A stretch of 64,000 nucleotides of DNA from Deinococcus actinosclerus (GCF_001507665.1 NZ_CP013910.1:2603501-2667500), one strand, 5' to 3'. Shown: positions 7,370 to 17,004, numbered from the stretch's first letter. The notes: generated from the letters alone by a model not told the origin. Made by a program: numbers and translations.

Positions 7370-7447
7370 CCCGTCCTGCGATCGGCTGCGCGAGTATGCG
7401 GCTCCCCTCTCCCCTCCTATCAATGGCAAACGCTGGTCGCGTTTGCG

Positions 7448-8419
7448 ATGTGGCTCAATATGACGCTTACGCCTACTGATCCACCTTCTGTCCAGGTTGG
7501 ACGCTGGTCGGGTTTTCTAGAAAGAACGCAAGCCGGACCCACCCGCCGACGGATGACCAGCAATTTCATCGCCAGCGCTGACATCATTTCCCCAATTCTC
7601 TCAGGAGTGCTCGCTTGGTATGCGGCTAGTCATCAGCTCTCTGCGCAGATGCCTTCTATTTACCTTTCGGCTTTTACAATTGCGATCTATGTCGGCTTTA
7701 CCAAGACATTGAAGAGCGGTCTGGATCTCCGAGAAAAAGCAAGTAAGCAACGATTAGAAGCGCAACTGGCAGTGGCCGAGCAGGAAGCCACTGACTTAGC
7801 GGAAAAGGCTGCCATAAAAGCGGGGCTTACCGTCCTCAACCATTGGAAGACTGTCAGTCAGCACCACGAGGACGGGATGGATAATGCCAACCGCCAATTA
7901 CAGCCTATGCGGTTCAGGCGAGATGAGTACGTCGGCACCGAAGCTATCTACTCCTACCTTCGGGCGATCATAGCAATCTTTGATGCGTTCTATCAGGACC
8001 ATGAAGGGGCATTCAGCGCCAACTTAGCCGTGCCTAGCGCTGACCAACGGCGATTATGGTTGGTTTGCATTGAACCCGGCGGCAACGGACGTAGCAATCC
8101 GCTTCCTCGAGAGATTGATCTTTCCAGTGACGCATGGGGAGCAGCCGTTGCTTTTAAAACTGCACGAGTGATCTACACCGAGGACGTGGTTCATCACGGG
8201 AACCCTGGGGACCGCGGCTACCGGTCCGTTGTGAATCTCCCCATACGCGGCCTAGACGGCTCGGTCATAGGTGTCGTCAACGTTGACAGTCCGTTTCCTC
8301 AAGCCTTCGTCTCCGAGGAAAGCGTGCGTGACGCTGGAGGCTACTGTCGTCCCGTCCTTTCGTCATTGGCCTTATGCCTTGGTGACCCCCGACTCTTCCG
8401 CAAGGAGAGAGGAGGATGA
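7448..8419 (+). CDS. Membrane-anchored coiled-coil GAF-like protein, prophage cargo
   Basis: The product has 323 residues. Two membrane helices (about residues 40-60 and 64-85) are followed by a charged coiled coil (residues 90-125, EKASKQRLEAQLAVAEQEAT). The C-terminal domain, about residues 150-315, resembles a GAF sensor (GYRSVVNLPIRGLDGSVIGV, then VNVDSP). There is no output domain, so it may sense a ligand and act through its own membrane part or a partner. Base composition is clearly lower in GC than the chromosome, suggesting separate acquisition. The start could be the ATG 12 bases further in; neither has a good ribosome-binding site. Confidence 0.6.
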   Translation: MWLNMTLTPTDPPSVQVGRWSGFLERTQAGPTRRRMTSNFIASADIISPILSGVLAWYAASHQLSAQMPSIYLSAFTIAIYVGFTKTLKSGLDLREKASKQRLEAQLAVAEQEATDLAEKAAIKAGLTVLNHWKTVSQHHEDGMDNANRQLQPMRFRRDEYVGTEAIYSYLRAIIAIFDAFYQDHEGAFSANLAVPSADQRRLWLVCIEPGGNGRSNPLPREIDLSSDAWGAAVAFKTARVIYTEDVVHHGNPGDRGYRSVVNLPIRGLDGSVIGVVNVDSPFPQAFVSEESVRDAGGYCRPVLSSLALCLGDPRLFRKERGG

Positions 8420-8512
8420 AGGGCCGCAGGATTAAGACCCGTGTCATGAAGCTGCACTACACTCAAATCAGCTCAAATCTGTCTCGCACCCAGACGAGAC
8501 GCGGAGGTTCCA

Positions 8513-8680
8513 ATGCCGAGCAAGACCGCAAACCCCACGGTCGTCACAACACCAATAGGGCGATACATCATCGACTCGCGTCGATCGGAGCCCGGAATTA
8601 CTCAAGGCATGCGCGAAGCCGCAGCCAGAATAGCCAAAGCAGTTCTGAAAGAACCTACGACCCCGGCTTCCAAAAAGTAA
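8513..8680 (+). CDS. Very small prophage protein
   Basis: This 55-residue product begins MPSKTANPTVVTTPIGRYII and has a helical, basic second half. GGAGG stands 5 nt before its ATG, and a strong hairpin follows its stop, so it forms a complete transcription unit. It was preferred over an overlapping 110-codon frame (8416-8748) of arginine/serine-rich, non-protein-like composition. Function is unknown. Confidence 0.55.
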   Translation: MPSKTANPTVVTTPIGRYIIDSRRSEPGITQGMREAAARIAKAVLKEPTTPASKK

Positions 8681-8690
8681 GCCGAGCCCA

Positions 8691-8725
8691 GCGGTGTCAC
8701 CCTGAAGCCAGTAGGGTGACACCGC
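8691..8725 (+). terminator. Strong hairpin terminator
   Basis: Perfect 13-bp arms GCGGTGTCACCCT and AGGGTGACACCGC enclose a 9-nt loop 10 nt after the 55-codon gene. No T-run follows, as is common in Deinococcus. It separates the cargo genes from the integrase gene. Confidence 0.7.
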
Positions 8726-8809
8726 TCATGTCTGCTGGGAGTCCATGATGATTCGTCTCGCCATCGGCTGCACGCGCGTCAGCGCCTTGGGACCATCCAA
8801 AGGAAAATC

Positions 8810-10222
8810 ATGGAAGCACGTCCCTTAAGCGCCGCCATCTACCTGCGGGTCTCGACAGAAGGTCAGGCCGCGACCGACAAGTACGGCCTGGAGTTGCAAG
8901 AAGATGCCTGCCGAAGCTACGCGAAGCGCGCCGGTTTCGAGGTCAAGCAGGTCTACCAGGACGTCATCACAGGCACCACAAGTAAACGCGCGGCCTTCTC
9001 TCGCCTGCTCGCGGACCTTCCCGCGTACCACGCCGTCATCATCTTCAGCGTGGACCGCTTGGCCCGTACCGTCCCCATCGCTTACGGCCTGGCCCAGGAG
9101 ATCGCAGACACCGGCGCTGAACTCCACAGCAGCACTGAAGGCAAGCTCAGTTTCAACGATGACGGCCAAGCCACGGCGTTCGGTCTCCACGCCCTCCTCG
9201 CCGATTCAGAACGCCGGCGCATCGTCCGCCGCCTCACCGAAGGCAAGAAGCAGAAGGTCCGCAACGGCCAGCCGCTCGCGCCCCTGCGCTGCTACGGGTA
9301 CCAGAACGGCGAGGTGTTCGAAGAGCAGGCGCAGTGGGTGCGGTGGATGTACCAGCAGGCCCTCGTGACCGGCACGCACGAGATCATGAACGAACTGCAA
9401 CGCCTCGGCGTGCCCAGCAGTGCCGGCCACCCCAAGTGGAACCGGGACCAGGTGCTGAAGATCCTCCGGAACAGCGTCTACCGGGGCGAGTACCTGTACG
9501 GCCGGGACCGCCGCACCCGCCGCGCCCACCCGGACGCCATCAGCTGCCCCTGCCCCCGCATCGTGGATGACGAGACGTGGTACGCCGTCCAGCGCGCCAT
9601 CGACTACCGCCGCAGCGGCGCAGGCCGCCGGGGCAGCCGCACCGACCTGTTCTCCCTGACCGGCCGCATCCGGTGCGCCGAGTGCGGGGCGGCCATGGTG
9701 GGCCGGCGCCCAGGCGGGCCTGACACCCGGAACGCCGGGTACGTTTACTACGCCTGTGGCGACCCAGCCCTGATGCGCCACCGCAAGGGCTGCACGCACC
9801 GGAAGTTCTACCCGGCCGTCGACGTGCACGGCGCAGTGCAGGCTGAACTGGAACGCCTGGCGCGTCAGCCCGCGCAGCTGGCGAGCATGGTCGTCACGCC
9901 CACCTCGCGCCCCATCGACACCGACAAGGCCGTGCACGACATCGACGCGCAGCTGACCAAGGCGCGCAACGCCTACCTGCGCGGCATTGACACGGAGGAC
10001 GAGTACGCGGAGACCAAAGCCACCCTCCTGGCCCAGCGGGCCCGCCTGCTCGCCCTGGCCGAAGGTGGACAGCCTGAGCCGGTGGCGGACGCCGGTCATC
10101 TGCAACGCGCCCTGGCCGAGGCGCTGGAGCTGGGAGACCTGCACCAGGCCGCCGGCCGCCTGGGTCTGCTGGTGCGCGTGGCGCCCGGCGGCGAGATCAC
10201 GCTGGCGCTAGACCCGTCGTAG
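8810..10222 (+). CDS. int: Large serine recombinase (phage integrase)
   Basis: The 470-residue integrase catalyses site-specific integration and, with a directionality factor, excision. The N-terminal resolvase domain (residues 7-145) has the nucleophile Ser15 in YLRVSTEGQ, plus SVDRLAR and the DSERRRIVRRL helix. A recombinase domain follows (about 155-265), then a zinc ribbon (C289, C292, C316, C328) and a coiled-coil region (about 360-430). All catalytic features look intact. GGAAAATC precedes the ATG. The gene ends 30 bases from the break in comF and overlaps the truncated comF frame by 15 bases, as expected for an integrase next to its attachment site. Confidence 0.93.
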   Translation: MEARPLSAAIYLRVSTEGQAATDKYGLELQEDACRSYAKRAGFEVKQVYQDVITGTTSKRAAFSRLLADLPAYHAVIIFSVDRLARTVPIAYGLAQEIADTGAELHSSTEGKLSFNDDGQATAFGLHALLADSERRRIVRRLTEGKKQKVRNGQPLAPLRCYGYQNGEVFEEQAQWVRWMYQQALVTGTHEIMNELQRLGVPSSAGHPKWNRDQVLKILRNSVYRGEYLYGRDRRTRRAHPDAISCPCPRIVDDETWYAVQRAIDYRRSGAGRRGSRTDLFSLTGRIRCAECGAAMVGRRPGGPDTRNAGYVYYACGDPALMRHRKGCTHRKFYPAVDVHGAVQAELERLARQPAQLASMVVTPTSRPIDTDKAVHDIDAQLTKARNAYLRGIDTEDEYAETKATLLAQRARLLALAEGGQPEPVADAGHLQRALAEALELGDLHQAAGRLGLLVRVAPGGEITLALDPS

Positions 10223-10807
10223 CCAGTGCATGAGTGGCGATGTGGTGGTGAGCACGTCGTCGATCAGCAGCACCGCGCCGGTGGGCAGGAAGCCCTCGTG
10301 GGCGCGGAAGGCCCCGTGGAGGTCCTCGCGCTGCGCGCCGTGACGCCGGGCCTGCTGCGCGCCAGCGCGGGTGCGGGTCAGGGCGGGCACGCACGGCACC
10401 GCCAGGGCGCCGGCCAGGGCGCGGCCCAGCAGTTCCGACTGGTTGAAGCCGCGTTCGCGCTGCCGGGTGGGATGCAGCGGCACCGGGATGACCGCCTGCA
10501 CGTTCCAGGTGTCGGGCACGCCGGTGGCGAGGGTCTCCCCGAGGACGCGGGCGAGGTCGCGGGCCTGCGCGAATTTCAGTTCCCGCACGGCGCGCCGGCG
10601 CACGCCGCTGTAGGTCCCGAGCGTCACGAGGTGCGGCTCCGGGTGGGCGCGCAGGGGACTGTGGGCCTGCACCTGGGGGCGCAGGGCGGCGCGGCAGGCG
10701 GGGCACAGTCCGGCGTGCGCCCCGAGCTGCGCGCCGCAGCCGGGGCAGGCGCGGGGCAGCAGGGTGCGCAGCGCGCCGAGCAGGGCCGTTCCGAACGCAG
10801 CGGTCAT
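10208..10807 (-). CDS. comF: ComF family protein, 3' end replaced by prophage
   Basis: ComF proteins are phosphoribosyltransferase-fold factors needed for natural DNA uptake. Visible are the N-terminal zinc ribbon (CPGCGAQLGAHAGLCPAC), the IPVPLHPTRQRERGFNQSE block and the start of the PRPP loop (VLLIDDVLTT). After this the frame runs into phage DNA and ends SPLMHWLRRV, so the PRPP loop glycine and the last 20-25 residues are lost. The product (199 residues) is probably inactive. Excision of the prophage should rebuild the gene; the missing 3' end is expected at the left boundary, outside the window. Confidence 0.88.
   Translation of the reverse strand: MTAAFGTALLGALRTLLPRACPGCGAQLGAHAGLCPACRAALRPQVQAHSPLRAHPEPHLVTLGTYSGVRRRAVRELKFAQARDLARVLGETLATGVPDTWNVQAVIPVPLHPTRQRERGFNQSELLGRALAGALAVPCVPALTRTRAGAQQARRHGAQREDLHGAFRAHEGFLPTGAVLLIDDVLTTTSPLMHWLRRV
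10235..10262. other. Probable attR junction inside comF
   Basis: Reading leftward, comF is normal up to the codons for IDDVLTT and then turns into unrelated codons. The family continues with G-A/S-T at this point, so the crossover lies at about 10,240-10,255, in or next to GTGGTGGTGAGCAC. The core cannot be fixed without the left end of the prophage. Confidence 0.7.
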
Positions 10808-10860
10808 GCGGCGAGTGAATCACGCCGCGCGGCGCGGCGCTGCCTCATGTGCACGCGGGT

Positions 10861-10882
10861 TGACAGGTTGGCCGACCTGTCA
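10861..10882. promoter_or_regulatory. Palindrome upstream of comF
   Basis: TGACAGGT and ACCTGTCA form 8-bp perfect arms around a 6-nt centre, 54 bases upstream of the comF start. It could be an operator for comF or the edge of the adjacent repeat copy. Confidence 0.35.
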
Positions 10883-11002
10883 GTCCGAGCGGACTCGGAG
10901 AGCTGCCCGGCAGAGTGAGCACGAGAGTGACGGTGTCCGGGCGTGGAGTTCGCCACCCGGCGTTCTTCCGGGCTGGGAACGAAACAGCCGGACTCCTGGT
11001 CG
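10880..11002 (+). repeat. Intergenic short repeat, copy 1
   Basis: Shared words with copies near 29.4 and 36.5 kb include GGACTCG-GAGAGCTGC, GCAGAG-GAG, CCGGGCGTGGAGTT and ACGAAACAGCCGGACTCC. The size (about 120 bp) and intergenic position fit the small noncoding repeats known in Deinococcus genomes. No coding frame is evident. Confidence 0.6.
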
Positions 11003-11011
11003 GGTGAGCCT

Positions 11012-11530
11012 CTACGGGGCGGGCTGCTGCAACTCGTCCAGGAAGAGGGGCGGGCGGGTCGCCTCGATCCGCTGCCACGCGGCGTTCAGGCCGTCCGGGT
11101 CGAGCATCGGCGCGGCCAGCGCGAAGCAGGCGATGTGGTGCGCGCACACCTGCGCCACGCCGCCTGCCCCGAGCCGCGCCTGCTCGGCGGGCGTCAGGAG
11201 CCGCGCGAACGCCGCCGGGTCGCCCAGCGCGGGGTGGCTGCCCTCGCGGATCGCGGCGCGCAGGAACGCGGCGACCTCCGAGGGGTTCAGCCAGAAGCCG
11301 AACATCAGCTGGTCGCTCAGGGTGTCCAGGCGGCGCATGTGCGTGCCGTCCAGGCCGCGCCGCACCAGCGAGCGGGCGAGGTCCTGGCGTTCCAGGCGCA
11401 GCGCGGCGTACTCGTGCAGGCGCAGCTGCTCGCCGGGCGGCGTGACGCGGCCGCCCACGGCGCGGCGCAGGCGGTAGGCGAGCACGTACTCCTGGTACTC
11501 GCGCAGCAGTTCGCTGACGGGCAGGGTCAC
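11012..11530 (-). CDS. Conserved hypothetical protein
   Basis: This 172-residue, mainly helical soluble protein has no motif I know. It contains two histidine clusters (CAHHIACFALA) and a helix rich in Leu/Arg at the start (LPVSELLREYQEYVLAYRLR). The GTG start is chosen because TACACT (11538-11543, reverse strand) ends 7 nt before it, so the transcript is probably leaderless; the frame stays open further upstream, but without signals. Confidence 0.55.
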   Translation of the reverse strand: MTLPVSELLREYQEYVLAYRLRRAVGGRVTPPGEQLRLHEYAALRLERQDLARSLVRRGLDGTHMRRLDTLSDQLMFGFWLNPSEVAAFLRAAIREGSHPALGDPAAFARLLTPAEQARLGAGGVAQVCAHHIACFALAAPMLDPDGLNAAWQRIEATRPPLFLDELQQPAP

Positions 11531-11704
11531 GCCGGTCAGTGTAGGGGGAACACATGGGGCACACGGGGTTTTCACACCCGTTTGACCCTGGGGGGGCATG
11601 CTGCGCGGGACAGACATGTTGGACAACTGCCCCGCGGTGGGGACAAAGGCCACCGCGTGACCCCGTACGCTGATGGCATCCAAGTCAGTTTCAAGGAGAC
11701 CCCC

Positions 11705-11983
11705 ATGCACCTGCTGAGGCGCAACCATCAATTCGAATTCCGTTCCCCTTCCGGCGACGACCGGCACGGCGCGGCCGACCTGTACAGCGACGCCGGGGCC
11801 ACCCGCGCGGTGCTGGTGCTGCGCGGCATCCCCGCGGCCGAGGCGCCGCGCGCCCTGGCCTCCCTGAACCACTCGTGGCTGCCGTACCTGCTGCGGCCCG
11901 ACACGACGCTGCTGGTCCTGACGCTGCGGCCGCATGCGGACGGCGAGAAGGCCCGCGCGGTGGTGCTGCCGCTCAGCGCGTAA
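11705..11983 (+). CDS. Conserved small hypothetical protein
   Basis: The 92-residue product shows an alpha/beta pattern (TRAVLVLRGIPAAEAPRALA, TTLLVLTLRPH) with no catalytic motif. The ATG has AAGGAG at 7-nt spacing. It is a monocistronic unit between a divergent gene and a strong bidirectional terminator. I do not recognise a family. Confidence 0.55.
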   Translation: MHLLRRNHQFEFRSPSGDDRHGAADLYSDAGATRAVLVLRGIPAAEAPRALASLNHSWLPYLLRPDTTLLVLTLRPHADGEKARAVVLPLSA

Positions 11984-11996
11984 CCCTCATTCACAG

Positions 11997-12033
11997 GACG
12001 GCGCGGCCCCCAGGTTCCGGGGGCCGCGCCGTC
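11997..12033. terminator. Bidirectional terminator
   Basis: Perfect 15-bp arms GACGGCGCGGCCCCC and GGGGGCCGCGCCGTC around a 7-nt loop lie between two convergent genes and can serve both. Confidence 0.75.
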
Positions 12034-12044
12034 TCCCGTCAGGA

Positions 12045-12700
12045 TCAGGCCGGGCGGGGCTGCGGGGCGGTCTGCACGGCCTTCAGGGCCAGCAGGGTTG
12101 CCGCCACGTCGAGCAGGGCGTGCAGGCCGTACACGGTCAGGCTGACCGCGTCGGGGGCGCCCGCCAGCCCCGCGACCGGCACGACGTTCACGACGCCCAG
12201 GGCGAGGCTCAGGGGCGCGGCCACGTTCAGCCACGACAGCAGCCGCGCGCGGGCCAGTAGGTCCTCCGGGTGCGGCGCGGCGCGCACGAGACTGCCGTAC
12301 ACGGCGTTCTTCGCCAGGATGAACCCCAGTTCGATGGTGGCGATGGCGGTCAGCGCGACCGGGTTGGCGTCCAGGGCGCCGGACAGGTACGCCAGGGCGC
12401 TCAGGGCCCACAGCGCCATCCGCAGCGAGGTGAGCCAGGGGAAGAGGGCGCGCAGGGAGCGCAGCACGCCGTCCCCGTCCGGGGTGGGCTGTGCCTGGGT
12501 GTAGCGGGCCAGGAGCTGCGTCCACCACACGAGGACCACGGCGGCCAGCAGCGCGCGCAGGGTCGCCAGCCACGCGAACTGATCGGTGACGCCGGCGCGC
12601 CACAGGCTGTACGCACCCAGCGCGAGGGTGGCGGCGACCAGCGTCCACAGGGCGGCCAGCGCCGCCGACCTCCAGCGCCCTGGGGTCATGGGCCCGGAGG

Positions 12701-12704
<4 letters not shown>
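12045..12704 (-). CDS. Integral membrane protein of unknown function
   Basis: The product (219 residues) has about six transmembrane helices, the first at residues 13-32 and the next at 47-65. No transporter or enzyme signature is evident. The ATG overlaps the stop of gatB as ATGA, so it is translated from the gatB message and ends at the bidirectional hairpin. Coupling to gatB seems positional rather than functional. Confidence 0.6.
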
Positions 12705-14152
<1,448 letters not shown>

Positions 14153-14225
14153 GACACGCAGGATACCGTCATGGGGCGGGAAACCCCGCGCTCAGGACTA
14201 GGAAGGCGTCCCCTCACCGGGCCAC

Positions 14226-14999
14226 TCAGCGCCCGGCGGCGCACGCTCCCGTGAGTTCCGGGCGGTACTCGAAGTGCATGGTGTCGAGGTGGTACCAGCG
14301 CCCACCCCAGATCCAGCCGCGCCGCTCGAAGGTGTGCACCAGCCCCGCCGGGAACTGGTTGTGCCAGGGAATGCCGCGCTGCCCCTCGTGGAAGCCGCTC
14401 CACTGCCAGTACGTGGCGCGGGTGGTGTTCAGGTCGATGGCCGCGCCGAACGAGTGAACGCTGCGCCGGGGCGTGCCCGCCACCGCGCGCCACAGGAACG
14501 TGCCCGCACTGGGCGTGAGGAACGCGCGCCACTCCGGGTGCGCCGTCAGTTCCTTCGCGACCGCCCGCAGGGAGTCGGCCGCCCCGTTCACGCGCGTGAC
14601 CCGCAGGGGCTGCCCGAACCAGTCCACGGTCACGAGGTTCGCGCGCACGGCGGCCTCGGACGCGCCGTACATCTTCCGCAGCAGAGGCTCGAAGCGCACG
14701 CGCCCCGGGTCGCTCAGGTACGCAGGAGGCGCCACGGGCGCGCACGCCGGGTACGCGGCGTCCAGCTGATCGAGCAGGCCCGGCGCGTCCAGTCGCCCCG
14801 GGTAGGTGGTGGCCGCGCTGCGGGTCAGGGGCATGCGCGTGCCGTCGCGCCACACGAGCGCGCCGCCCTCCACGCCCCGCAGGAACGCCGGGTACGCCGC
14901 CACCAGCCGCTGCGCGGCGGCCGACTCGGCGGGGGTCAGGGCCGACGCCCACCCCAGTCCGGCCCCCAGCACCCAGGCCCACACGGCACGTCTCTGCAC
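14226..14999 (-). CDS. M15-family (VanY-like) D-alanyl-D-alanine carboxypeptidase
   Basis: This is a probable periplasmic zinc peptidase that trims peptidoglycan stem peptides. Zinc-site motifs are HSFGAAIDLN (His and Asp ligands) and YHLDTMHFEYRPE (the third ligand His). A signal peptide opens the protein from the chosen GTG (VQRRAVWAWVLGAGLGWASA). This start is preferred over one 63 bases upstream because TACGCT (15006-15011, reverse strand) ends 6 nt before it, implying a leaderless mRNA. The mature region is about 240 residues, normal for the M15B/C group. Confidence 0.82.
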   Translation of the reverse strand: MQRRAVWAWVLGAGLGWASALTPAESAAAQRLVAAYPAFLRGVEGGALVWRDGTRMPLTRSAATTYPGRLDAPGLLDQLDAAYPACAPVAPPAYLSDPGRVRFEPLLRKMYGASEAAVRANLVTVDWFGQPLRVTRVNGAADSLRAVAKELTAHPEWRAFLTPSAGTFLWRAVAGTPRRSVHSFGAAIDLNTTRATYWQWSGFHEGQRGIPWHNQFPAGLVHTFERRGWIWGGRWYHLDTMHFEYRPELTGACAAGR

Positions 15000-15175
15000 C
15001 CGCGCAGCGTAACGCCTCGTTAACGCCCCCGGGCGCACACTGACCGCGTGCCTGAGCGGCAATGGAAGGGGGCCGGAACCCGGGCCGGCCCGCCCCCCAC
15101 GCCGCGCCGCGCACCGCCGATTTCCCCTCCGTCTTCCCCACCGAAAGTCGTCACGCCGTGACGCGAAGGCAGCCC

Positions 15176-15583
15176 ATGACGAACTATCCCCTTGCCAACT
15201 TCACCGGTTCCTGCGGCGAATCCTCCACCAAAGGCCAACCCAACGCCGTGACCTCTGCCCGCGGCATGCAGCCCAACGAGGCCGCCGCCATCGACGGCAA
15301 CACCGACCTGTCCACCTGCATGGTCGCCAACGGCGGCGCCAAGGTGTACGGCATCACCCTGACCGGTTCGCCCGGCATCTACGACTACGTCGTGAACGTG
15401 GACGCCCAGGGCCCCAGCGGCTTCGGCAGCGGCAGCATGTACCTCGCGTTCACGGATCAGTCCGGCGACACGTACTACCTGTCCATCTACAGCAGCAGCC
15501 GCTCGGTGCACACCGTGCGCTACAACAGCCAGCAGCCGGCCATCGTGAAGATGTGGTGGAGCGACTACAGCTTCGACGTGTGA
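15176..15583 (+). CDS. Beta-rich hypothetical protein
   Basis: The 135-residue protein is rich in Ser, Thr, Gly and Tyr and probably all-beta (SGSMYLAFTDQSGDTYYLSI). It has two cysteines and no signal peptide in the chosen frame. I recognise no family; the composition resembles small lectin- or crystallin-like folds, which is only an impression. A weak AAGG precedes the ATG. A 20-bp tandem duplication covers its last codons and stop codon. Confidence 0.5.
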   Translation: MTNYPLANFTGSCGESSTKGQPNAVTSARGMQPNEAAAIDGNTDLSTCMVANGGAKVYGITLTGSPGIYDYVVNVDAQGPSGFGSGSMYLAFTDQSGDTYYLSIYSSSRSVHTVRYNSQQPAIVKMWWSDYSFDV

Positions 15584-15608
15584 TCCGGAGCTTCGACGTG
15601 TGATCCAG
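15569..15608. repeat. 20-bp tandem duplication across a stop codon
   Basis: AGCTTCGACGTGTGATCC occurs at 15569-15586 and again at 15589-15606, a 20-bp period. The first copy encodes the natural C-terminus SFDV and stop; the second is untranslated. It looks like a recent slippage duplication. Confidence 0.85.
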
Positions 15609-15615
15609 CCCGACT

Positions 15616-15650
15616 GAACCGCGCCGCCCCACGTCCGGGCGGCGCGGTTC
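15616..15650. terminator. Bidirectional terminator
   Basis: Perfect 14-bp arms GAACCGCGCCGCCC and GGGCGGCGCGGTTC enclose a 7-nt loop between two convergent genes, touching the stop of the leftward one. Confidence 0.75.
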
Positions 15651-16035
15651 ACGTGTCCAGCCGTTCCGGTGGCCGGAAGTGCGTCCGCGCCGCCGGACTG
15701 TTCAGGACGTCGGGCGGGTAGAAGGCGTGCAGGTACGCGGGGTCGAACAGCGCCGGGCAGCGGGCCCCGAAGGCGTCCCAGTCCTCGCTGCTGGTGCCAG
15801 TGCGGTCCAGGTGGTCGAGCACCGCGAGGATCCACGCGACCGTCTGCGTCTCGCTGTACTTGTCCTGGAGGCCCATCCGGTCGGCCAGGTCCCGCAGGCC
15901 GGCGCGGAACTCCGCCAGGGCCGCCAGCGCAGGCCGGTCACGCAGCAGCTGCCACGCCACGAACAGGTGCGCGGCGTGGTTGAAGCGCCCGTACCGGGCG
16001 GTGGCCTGCGTGAAGGCACGCTTGAAGGAGGTCAT
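15649..16035 (-). CDS. Conserved hypothetical protein
   Basis: The product is a 128-residue helical protein with conserved-looking aromatic and histidine residues (GRFNHAAHLFVAWQLLRD, and a C-terminal YLHAFYPPDVLNSPAART). This pattern looks like an uncharacterised family of small helical proteins, but I cannot name it. It lies directly downstream of a GNAT gene with a 4-nt gap and probably shares its transcript. Confidence 0.55.
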   Translation of the reverse strand: MTSFKRAFTQATARYGRFNHAAHLFVAWQLLRDRPALAALAEFRAGLRDLADRMGLQDKYSETQTVAWILAVLDHLDRTGTSSEDWDAFGARCPALFDPAYLHAFYPPDVLNSPAARTHFRPPERLDT

Positions 16036-16039
16036 GCGG

Positions 16040-16498
16040 TCATTGTGCCTGCGCGGCGCTGAGCGTCCGGGTCATCTCGTGCGCGCTGGCTGTGAAGCCC
16101 AGCGCTCCGTACAGCGAGCGGGCCATGTCGCTGCTGCCCAGGCTGACGCGCGTGATCCCGCGCGCGCGCACGGCGTCCAGGCAAGCCGTGACCAGCGTGC
16201 GGGCGTGCCCGATGCGGCGCCAGTCCGGGTGCGTCCAGACGTTCACCACCCGCGCCCGCCACGGCTGCGGGTCGCCCCGCGTGGGCCCCCAGTGCAGCAG
16301 GGTCACGCCCGCCCCGGCGATCACCTCCGCCCCGTCTTCAAGCAGGAAGCCCAGGTACCCCCCGTCCTGGATGGCCTGCGCGACCCACGCGGCGTATGCG
16401 GGCCGCTCGGCAAGGTCGCGGGCGTCCGGGTAGCGGTGCGCGGCGATGATGGCGGCGTCGGCAGGCGTGACCGGGCGCAGGGGTGAGGCCGAGGTCAC
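16040..16498 (-). CDS. GNAT-family N-acetyltransferase
   Basis: The 152-residue enzyme should move an acetyl group from acetyl-CoA to an amine; the substrate is unknown. The GNAT core is visible: VVNVWTHPDWRRIGHARTLV (strand 4 and the pyrophosphate loop R-x-x-G-x-A) and the LYGALGFTAS motif near the end. Its GTG start overlaps the marR stop as GTGA, so it is translationally coupled to the MarR-like regulator and probably shares its drug or stress response. Confidence 0.8.
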   Translation of the reverse strand: MTSASPLRPVTPADAAIIAAHRYPDARDLAERPAYAAWVAQAIQDGGYLGFLLEDGAEVIAGAGVTLLHWGPTRGDPQPWRARVVNVWTHPDWRRIGHARTLVTACLDAVRARGITRVSLGSSDMARSLYGALGFTASAHEMTRTLSAAQAQ

Positions 16499-16998
16499 GC
16501 CTGCCGGGTCTCGGCGTGCGCGATCAGGCGGCGCAGCAGCTGCTCAAGCTGCTGGCGTTCAGCGGCGTTCAGGGGGCTGAGCAGGTCCTCCTCGCGGCGC
16601 AGGTGGACGGGCAGGTGGTGGCGGACGAGGTCCCGCCCGGCGTCGGTCAGGTGGATGCGCTGGGCACGGCGGTCCTGGGCGTCGGGCGTGCGGCGCAGCA
16701 GGCCCCGCGCTTCCAGGCGGTCGAGGCTGCCCGTGACGCTGGCCGGGGAGACCGCCAGCAGCGCGGCCAGTTCGCCGGGGGTCAGGCCGTCCGGGGTGCC
16801 GGAGCGGTGCAGGGTGAACAGGAGGTCGCGTGTGGCGGCGGTCAGGTCGGCGTGTGGCGCGGTGGCGCGGATGTGTTCGTCCAGCAGGGCCTGCGCGCGC
16901 GTCAGCGTGATGAAGGTGAGCATGGGCGAGGTGTCCAGCCCGGGCTCACAGGTCTGCCAGTCGCGCCGGATGCGGTCCAGCAGGTCAAGGATGGTCAC
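16495..16998 (-). CDS. MarR-family transcriptional regulator
   Basis: The 167-residue winged-helix protein has the recognition region LTPGELAALLAVSPASVTGS, then the LDRLEARGLLRRTPDAQDRR wing typical of MarR. It is divergent from an EamA transporter gene over 64 bp packed with AT-rich dyads, and co-transcribed with a GNAT gene. TATACT (17005-17010, reverse strand) ends 6 nt before the GTG start, so the mRNA is likely leaderless. It should repress both directions until a small molecule binds. Confidence 0.85.
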   Translation of the reverse strand: MTILDLLDRIRRDWQTCEPGLDTSPMLTFITLTRAQALLDEHIRATAPHADLTAATRDLLFTLHRSGTPDGLTPGELAALLAVSPASVTGSLDRLEARGLLRRTPDAQDRRAQRIHLTDAGRDLVRHHLPVHLRREEDLLSPLNAAERQQLEQLLRRLIAHAETRQA

Positions 16999-17004
16999 GC
17001 AGTC

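Larger units (their letters stand above)
1..10255. mobile_element. Prophage, right part, integrated in comF
   Basis: The segment is a lysogenic phage whose left end lies beyond the window. It shows the layout of a temperate phage: leftward early genes, divergent Cro-like and CI-like regulators, an ImmA-type protease, lysogeny-arm cargo and a large serine integrase. The right boundary is set by comF, whose reading frame breaks off around 10,240-10,255 while the integrase gene ends at 10,222. Structural, packaging and lysis genes are not in view, so activity cannot be judged. Phage identity is inferred from gene content and layout. Confidence 0.85.

Noticed and set aside
8416..8748. 110-codon frame after the GAF-like gene
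   Set aside because: It overlaps the preceding stop as ATGA, but its Arg/Ser-rich sequence looks out of frame; the 55-codon gene in another frame fits better.
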